From NCBI GenBank assembly GCA_028715435.1, contig JAQURU010000012.1, positions 1 to 14,816 on the forward strand: a stretch of DNA of 14,816 nt, in the 5' to 3' direction. Below, piece by piece: positions 10,911 through 14,816 of the stretch. The notes beneath the pieces are model-generated. The model saw only the letters and a program-made list of their open reading frames with translations, had not been told where the DNA came from and made no database searches. The DNA comes from Minisyncoccota bacterium. GTDB lineage: Bacteria; Patescibacteriota; Minisyncoccia; Minisyncoccales; CG1-02-41-26. The position numbers and the translations under genes are program-made. Every line of letters begins with the position of its first letter. Position 1 is the stretch's first letter.

Positions 10911-11072
10911 ATGGCAAAAAAGAAAAAACCAATCACAAAAATGCAGTGTGGAACGTGCAAAGAAGTAAACTATTTTACTAAAAAAACTAAACAAGTTGAA
11001 GGCAAATTAGCTTTTAAAAAGCATTGTTCTACTTGCCGAAAACACACTGACCATAAAGAAGGGAAGAAATAA
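10911..11072 (+). CDS. rpmG: 50S ribosomal protein L33
   Basis: This 53-residue protein reads MAKKKKPITKMQCGTCKEVNY and ends CSTCRKHTDHKEGKK. Two CxxC pairs (C13/C16 and C39/C42) form the zinc ribbon of the Cys-containing L33 type, and the CRKHTxHKE ending is diagnostic. The length is normal for L33. It lies between tRNA-Thr and tRNA-Trp; a tRNA-rpmG-tRNA-Trp neighbourhood is common in bacteria, usually followed by secE-nusG, which are not here. No SD is present. Confidence 0.94.
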   Translation: MAKKKKPITKMQCGTCKEVNYFTKKTKQVEGKLAFKKHCSTCRKHTDHKEGKK

Positions 11073-11084
11073 ATCGCTCCGCGA

Positions 11085-11176
11085 AATAACCAAGATACAA
11101 GAAACAAGGAACAAATAATTTGATAAGTTTTGAATTTTGAATTTGAGATTTGTTTGTATCTTGTATCTTGGTTATT
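11085..11176. repeat. 92-bp palindromic AT-rich element
   Basis: Perfect 18-bp terminal inverted repeats (11085-11102, AATAACCAAGATACAAGA, with 11159-11176) flank an AT-rich centre of TTGAATTTTGAATTTGAGA words. It fills most of the space between rpmG and tRNA-Trp. On the minus strand it resembles the trmD insertion. Confidence 0.8.
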
Positions 11177-11191
11177 GTGATTTTTGAAACT

Positions 11192-11262
11192 GGGTCTGTA
11201 GTTAAATGGCATAACTGCGGTCTCCAAAACCGCTGTTCTGGGTTCGACTCCTAGCAGACCCG
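11192..11262 (+). tRNA. tRNA-Trp (CCA)
   Basis: Acceptor GGGTCTG/CAGACCC (11192-11198 with 11255-11261), D arm GTTA...TAAC, anticodon arm GCGGT-CTCCAAA-ACCGC giving anticodon CCA, T loop TTCGACT, and discriminator G as usual for tRNA-Trp. The 3' CCA is not encoded. Confidence 0.94.
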
Positions 11263-11295
11263 CTTGTGAAAATAATAATTGTTGAAAATCAAAAT

Positions 11296-11595
11296 ATGGA
11301 TGCAGAACGATGGCATACATTGTCATTGGCAGAGCAGATGGGCAATATCGGTAGCGAGGTGCAAAGAGCTTTTGTCTGGCAAACAAGAGAGGAGGAAGTG
11401 CAGAAAGAAAAATCGGTAAACCGCTTTCTGGAATTGATTGGTTTAACTTTATCAGATAAAAGATGGCAGAAAAGATGCTGGGAAATTGCCCGCTTGCGAG
11501 AGGTTCTATGCGATTATTTTTTTGCCAAAAACTCTTTTGGTAATTCTTTTGAAAATTTAATAAATTATTTTAATAGTTTCGCTTTAAAAATATAA
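11296..11595 (+). CDS. small helical protein, conserved-looking, function unknown
   Basis: The 99-residue protein reads MDAERWHTLSLAEQMGNIGSE and continues with FLELIGLTLSDKRWQKRCWEI and ARLREVLCDYFF. It looks all-helical, possibly a four-helix bundle, with a hydrophobic C-terminal helix. From memory, similar proteins occur in CPR genomes, but I cannot name a family. ATG 11296 was preferred to GTG 11266 because the latter lies four bases after tRNA-Trp. No SD is seen. It occupies the place where secE often follows tRNA-Trp, but it is not SecE: there is no clear transmembrane helix of that type. Confidence 0.7.
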   Translation: MDAERWHTLSLAEQMGNIGSEVQRAFVWQTREEEVQKEKSVNRFLELIGLTLSDKRWQKRCWEIARLREVLCDYFFAKNSFGNSFENLINYFNSFALKI

Positions 11596-11597
11596 TT

Positions 11598-12269
11598 ATG
11601 AAAATTACTAAAAAAGAAATTGCGCCAATTTTTATTCTTTTTTTAATGGGCATTTTTGCTGCTTCGCTTTATACGGCCCCTTGCATAACAAGGGTGCCAA
11701 GCCATTGGAATGCTGCTGGGCAAATCGACGGATATTCCAGCAAAGCTTTTGCTGCTTTGTTTTTTCCGCTTTTAACAGTGGCTGTTTATTTACTAATGCT
11801 TATTTTGCCAACAATTGACCCCTTAAAAGAAAACTATCATTATTTTGAAAAAGAATATTATTTTATCCGCCTTATTCTAGTTCTTTTCATGGCTGGGATG
11901 TTCTTTTTTACTTTTTTAGCGGCCATAGGGCATAAGCTTAACATTATGTATTTTATGGTGCCATTTTTAAGTTTTTTCTTTGTTATCATTGGAGCTTTTA
12001 TGCCCAAGATAAAAAAGAATTGGTTTGTTGGCATTAGAACGCCTTGGACATTACAAAGCGATGAAGTGTGGATAAGAACCCATAAGTTTGCTGGCAAAAC
12101 AATGATGGCTGGAGGAATTTTGGCTTTTTTTACCGTATTTTTACCAAGCCAGGTTGCCTTTGGATTTTTCTTGGCAATTGTGCTAACATCAGCCTTGTTG
12201 CCAGTGGCTTATTCGTATTTTCTTTATAGAAAATTGGAGGTGTCCAAAAAACATGGAAATATTAAATAG
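11598..12269 (+). CDS. SdpI/DUF1648-family membrane protein
   Basis: The 223-residue integral membrane protein has about six hydrophobic segments (roughly 8-26, 53-71, 88-110, 118-135, 168-188, 190-211). VPSHWNAAGQIDGYSSK (about 34-50) is the DUF1648 signature and NWFVGIRTPWTLQSDEVWIRTHKFAG (near 140-165) is the SdpI signature. In Bacillus subtilis SdpI gives immunity to the SdpC toxin and acts as a signalling receptor; most homologues elsewhere lack an sdpC partner and have unknown roles. No toxin-like gene is recognised nearby. The end overlaps the NUDIX gene by 17 bases, so the two are probably cotranscribed. Confidence 0.88.
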   Translation: MKITKKEIAPIFILFLMGIFAASLYTAPCITRVPSHWNAAGQIDGYSSKAFAALFFPLLTVAVYLLMLILPTIDPLKENYHYFEKEYYFIRLILVLFMAGMFFFTFLAAIGHKLNIMYFMVPFLSFFFVIIGAFMPKIKKNWFVGIRTPWTLQSDEVWIRTHKFAGKTMMAGGILAFFTVFLPSQVAFGFFLAIVLTSALLPVAYSYFLYRKLEVSKKHGNIK

Positions 12270-12804
12270 AGAAATTGTTTTTCAGGGCAAGTATATCCGC
12301 GTTAATAAAAAAACCTTTAAAACAAAAAGCGGCAAAATAGGAGTTTGGGAAGTTGTTGAGAGGATGAAACTGTATAAAAGAATTGTGATTATTTTTGCTT
12401 TAACCAAAAACAAGGAAGTGGTTTTAGAAAAAAATTACAGAGTGCCGTTAGAAAGCTATGTTTTGGAATTGCCAGCTGGCATAACTGATAAAGAGGGGGA
12501 AGGGGAAGAGCAAGCGGCCAAACGAGAGCTTTTTGAGGAAACTGGATATGTGGCCAAAGAAATGATAGAAATTTTTTCATCAGTTGGGGCCCCAGGCATA
12601 ACCAATTCTGAATATGTTTATTTTTTTGCGCCGGATGTTGAGTTTGCTGGCAAACAAGCAGGGGATGACGAAGAGGAAATAGAGGTTTTTACTGTTCCCC
12701 TAGAGAAGTTGGTTGATTTTGTTTTAGAACCAAAGCAGGGCGTTAAAATAGACGATAAAATTTTGAACGTTCTGCCAATTTTAAAACACAAGCAACTAAT
12801 TTAG
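12253..12804 (+). CDS. NUDIX hydrolase, ADP-ribose pyrophosphatase type
   Basis: NUDIX enzymes hydrolyse nucleoside diphosphates linked to another group. The 183-residue protein has VLELPAGITDKEGEGEEQAAKR (residues 70-91) leading into RELFEETGYV, that is, the NUDIX box (76-98) with one residue more than the canonical G-x5-E spacing. The LPAG element before the box and the GAPGITNSEYVYFFA segment after it fit ADP-ribose or nucleotide-sugar pyrophosphatases. ATG 12253 is preceded by GGAGGTG (12237-12243) inside the end of the SdpI-like gene, suggesting translational coupling. The exact substrate cannot be inferred. Confidence 0.92.
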   Translation: MEILNREIVFQGKYIRVNKKTFKTKSGKIGVWEVVERMKLYKRIVIIFALTKNKEVVLEKNYRVPLESYVLELPAGITDKEGEGEEQAAKRELFEETGYVAKEMIEIFSSVGAPGITNSEYVYFFAPDVEFAGKQAGDDEEEIEVFTVPLEKLVDFVLEPKQGVKIDDKILNVLPILKHKQLI

Positions 12805-12852
12805 GTTTTGCTGTTCTTGCTTCAGCTTCTTTAAAAATAGGAGGGTGGAAAA

Positions 12853-12945
12853 ATGCAGTTTGCTTTGTCCGTTCTGGTTTTAGTTATTATCGTCGGGGCG
12901 TTGGTAGTATTCATAAAATATCGGCTTTCTCGATGGCCTAGTTAA
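12853..12945 (+). CDS. 30-residue single-pass membrane protein
   Basis: ATG 12853 follows AGGAGGGTGG by five bases and opens MQFALSVLVLVIIVGALVVF, a membrane helix, then IKYRLSRWPS, a short basic tail. The positive-inside rule places the tail in the cytoplasm. The strong SD and the clean hydrophobic helix support expression; no family is recognised. Confidence 0.6.
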   Translation: MQFALSVLVLVIIVGALVVFIKYRLSRWPS

Positions 12946-12975
12946 ATAATTAAAATAGAGACGGGAGGTGATAAG

Positions 12976-13200
12976 GTGTCTTGCTATAAGATTGATAAAG
13001 ATGGTAATTTCGTGGACGCTTTCAACGAAAGTGCCATAATCGCAGAGAATGACTATAGGCCAGTAAATCGAGGACTATCTAGGGAAGTTCAAAAGATGCA
13101 GGAGGAAGAGAAAAGAGAAATTGAGGATTTTATTTCCTGGCTCATCGAAAGGGATAATAAATGGAGAGTGAAAAGGAGGAGCATGCTTTGCGTTCGGTAA
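12976..13200 (+). CDS. small hypothetical protein, 74 residues, GTG start
   Basis: GTG 12976 is preceded by GGGAGGTGAT (12963-12972), the only strong signal in the frame. The protein starts MSCYKIDKDGNFVDAF and has a charged helical C-terminal half (QKMQEEEKREIEDFISWLIE). No membrane segment. Together with the 30-residue protein upstream it forms an SD-dependent pair like the island genes. The function is unknown. Confidence 0.6.
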   Translation: MSCYKIDKDGNFVDAFNESAIIAENDYRPVNRGLSREVQKMQEEEKREIEDFISWLIERDNKWRVKRRSMLCVR

Positions 13201-13280
13201 ATTATTGGCTCGGGGTTGCGCTTGCAACTCTGGGCCATATTTTTTATAATAAAGTAATTAATAGATTATGTTATGCTTAA
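13161..13280 (+). CDS. possible 39-residue membrane protein overlapping the previous gene
   Basis: ATG 13161 opens MESEKEEHALRSVNYWLG followed by a hydrophobic stretch (VALATLGHIFY). It overlaps the end of the 74-residue gene in another frame and has only a weak AAAGGG before it. A promoter-like TTGCAA-N17-TATAAT lies inside. It may be chance. Confidence 0.3.
   Translation: MESEKEEHALRSVNYWLGVALATLGHIFYNKVINRLCYA
13222..13250 (+). promoter_or_regulatory. promoter upstream of the 33-residue membrane ORF
   Basis: TTGCAA (13222-13227) and a perfect TATAAT (13245-13250) are 17 bases apart. Initiation near 13257 leaves a short leader before ATG 13273. The -35 matches only four of six bases. Confidence 0.5.
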
Positions 13281-13374
13281 ATTTTTAGATGTTTTAGTGG
13301 TTTTGGGGCTTTTTATTATTGCTATTTTGCTTTTAATGAAAGGTTTTCCAAATACTTTTGGTACAATTCAATAA
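13273..13374 (+). CDS. 33-residue single-pass membrane protein
   Basis: ATG 13273 opens MLKFLDVLVVLGLFIIAILL, a membrane helix, followed by LMKGFPNTFGTIQ. It has no SD but lies just downstream of a TATAAT promoter, like other near-leaderless genes here. It is cotranscribed with the next membrane gene, if expressed. Confidence 0.45.
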   Translation: MLKFLDVLVVLGLFIIAILLLMKGFPNTFGTIQ

Positions 13375-13392
13375 TTAACATAGGCCCGTCCT

Positions 13393-13716
13393 ATGAAATT
13401 TTTTATGTATATATACTTTTTGCTTTTAATAGCCGGTTTTTTTGGGGGAGTGGTTAGGGGGTTGATTGGTTTTGTAAAACACCAGTTTTCTTACAAAAAC
13501 GTGGGCTTTAACCTCAAATATTTTTTGGGCATGTCCTTTCTTTCAGGGGTTATAGGCATGATGGCCTCAATATCAATAAAAGAAGTTGGCTTAACCTTAA
13601 ATGGAAGTTTTAGTGCGGCTTTAAGCTTTATTATTGGGTATGCAGGAGGGGATTTCCTAGAAGGAATTTATAAAATAATTTTAGATAAAGCCAAATTCCC
13701 AAGCAATAATAAATGA
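13393..13716 (+). CDS. small membrane protein with three helices
   Basis: The 107-residue protein has hydrophobic segments at about 4-26, 43-62 and 72-88 and a basic C-terminal tail. Gly pairs occur in the helices (FFGGVVRG, IIGYAGGDF). The size and layout recall small holin-like proteins, but there is no specific motif. The stop overlaps the mltG start as ATGA, so it is translationally coupled to mltG. No SD. A role near the cell wall is guessed only from that neighbour. Confidence 0.7.
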   Translation: MKFFMYIYFLLLIAGFFGGVVRGLIGFVKHQFSYKNVGFNLKYFLGMSFLSGVIGMMASISIKEVGLTLNGSFSAALSFIIGYAGGDFLEGIYKIILDKAKFPSNNK

Positions 13717-14816
13717 GAAGAAAGAAATTATCAAAATTAGCAATAATTATTTATTCAATAGTTGGAGCGGGAGTTATACTTTTCGCTTTTTTGTTTTATA
13801 TCAATGTTTTTGTTAAGAAAGCGCCAAGTTTTGAAAATAGGAAGTTCGCCTCCATTTTGCATACTATTGAAAAAGGGCAAAATTTTAATCAGGTTGGAAC
13901 AGATTTAAAAAGCAAGGACTTAATCGTTTCACGTTTTTGGTTCGATACTTATTTTTTGCTTTATGGCAGATGGCAGAATATAAAAGCAGGCACTTATGAT
14001 TTACCTTATGGCTCAACAACAGCCCAAATAGCAAGCATAATCAGCAAAGGAGAGATAAAAACAGAAAAGATAAAAATTTTAGAGGGTTGGAATTTAAGAG
14101 ATATCGCTAAATATTGTGAGGAAAAAGGTTTTTTTAACCAGGAAGAGTTTTTTGCAGCAGCAGGAGACCCCATGCAAGGAACTTTTCCTTGGTGGGTTGA
14201 AAAATCAGAATCAGAAAAATCAGCAGCTTCAAGCTCGGGCATTATGGTGTTTAAAAAAATAGTTCAAGATTTTAATTTTTTATTCGCAAATGGCTCTACA
14301 AGTACAGCCACAAGCTCTAATTTGTCAGCTTTTGACTTAGAGGGCTATTTATTTCCAGACACTTATGAAATTGATTATCCCGTAACTTCAGAAAAAATAA
14401 TTAGAGCTGCTTTAGCTAATTTTCAGAAGAAAGTTTCTCCTGATTTGCGAAAAGGCGATTTTAGGAACATTATTATTATGGCCTCTTTGCTGGAAAAAGA
14501 AGTACGGGGGTATGAAGACAAGCAAATTGTGGCTGGAATTTTATGGAAGCGCTTGCAAGAAGACTGGCCTTTGCAAGTTGATTCCACTATCAATTATGCT
14601 TTGGGGGATTCTGGCGCTAAATTATCGCTTGATGATTTGCAATTTGATTCTCCCTATAATACATATAGAAACAATGGGTTGCCTCCAGGCCCAATTTGCA
14701 ACCCAGGGCTTGAAAGTATTAAAGCTGCGATATATTATCAGGACAGCCCTTATTGGTACTATTTGAGCGCTAAAAATGGCCAGACAATTTTTAGCAAAAC
14801 CTTTAATCAGCACGTA
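13713..14816 (+). CDS. mltG: endolytic murein transglycosylase MltG, C-terminus outside the window
   Basis: MltG is a membrane-anchored lytic transglycosylase that cuts new glycan strands and sets their length. The 368 codons seen begin MRRKKLSKLAIIIYSIV with an N-terminal membrane helix (about 7-29). EGYLFPDTYEI (from 210), ASLLEKEVRG (257-266, probable catalytic Glu261) and YNTYRNNGLPPGP (from 315) are the family signatures, ending in SIKAAIYY. A LysM-like segment (about 50-110) precedes the catalytic domain. Residues about 160-205 hold a Ser/Thr-rich linker (SESEKSAASSSG, NGSTSTATSS). The start overlaps the stop of the preceding membrane gene. No SD. Confidence 0.95.
   Translation, partial: MRRKKLSKLAIIIYSIVGAGVILFAFLFYINVFVKKAPSFENRKFASILHTIEKGQNFNQVGTDLKSKDLIVSRFWFDTYFLLYGRWQNIKAGTYDLPYGSTTAQIASIISKGEIKTEKIKILEGWNLRDIAKYCEEKGFFNQEEFFAAAGDPMQGTFPWWVEKSESEKSAASSSGIMVFKKIVQDFNFLFANGSTSTATSSNLSAFDLEGYLFPDTYEIDYPVTSEKIIRAALANFQKKVSPDLRKGDFRNIIIMASLLEKEVRGYEDKQIVAGILWKRLQEDWPLQVDSTINYALGDSGAKLSLDDLQFDSPYNTYRNNGLPPGPICNPGLESIKAAIYYQDSPYWYYLSAKNGQTIFSKTFNQHV

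Noticed and set aside
14006..14816. ORFs 14006-14242 (minus), 14512-14766 (plus) and 14622-14813 (minus)
   Set aside because: Out-of-frame shadows of mltG, whose own frame stays open to the window end with all family motifs.

Overview
The window looks like a Candidate Phyla Radiation (Patescibacteria, probably Parcubacteria) chromosome. This is inferred from gene content and style: AT-rich core genes without Shine-Dalgarno (SD) sequences, ribosomal proteins L32 and S16 with long charged tails, many very small membrane proteins, and short AT-rich palindromic elements inserted in frame into core genes. TGA is used as a stop (for example before mltG), so the code is not the Gracilibacteria/SR1 variant. 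The taxonomic call rests on general recognition, not on a search.

Layout. 1-829 (minus): the start of dnaE (runs off the left edge) behind a beta-helix repeat protein, driven by a clear promoter whose -35 lies in the rnhB start codon. 841-3604 (plus): rnhB, a structured RNA region, then rpmF-nusB-rnc-rpsP, ended by a bidirectional terminator. 3668-4096 (minus): a coiled-coil protein.

4140-8850 is an accessory island that splits the usual rpsP-khpA-rimM-trmD neighbourhood; rimM is absent. It starts with two perfect extended -10 promoters and a probable ~210-nt small RNA with a strong terminator. It then carries small genes of unknown function, each with a strong SD, separated by long hairpin-rich non-coding DNA. 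Three of these genes (4783, 5392, 7855) share an RNA leader: hairpin, pseudoknot strand, hairpin, and a 5-bp hairpin whose loop completes the pseudoknot immediately before the SD. The stem sequences differ between copies but the pairing is kept. This is the best candidate here for an undescribed element. The island also encodes a secreted or membrane protein with collagen-like Gly-X-Y triplets and ends in a hairpin with a perfect 22-bp stem.

8955-11262: khpA, trmD (with an in-frame repeat insertion), tRNA-Tyr, a frameshifted LAGLIDADG-type homing endonuclease gene whose ATG overlaps the tRNA CCA end, tRNA-Thr, rpmG and tRNA-Trp. 11296-14816: a conserved-looking small helical protein, an SdpI-like membrane protein, a NUDIX hydrolase, several tiny SD-preceded or membrane ORFs, a three-helix membrane protein, and mltG (runs off the right edge).

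The core genes serve RNA maturation and translation (RNase HII, RNase III, NusB, TrmD, KhpA, L32, S16, L33, three tRNAs). The island genes have no function that can be read from sequence.
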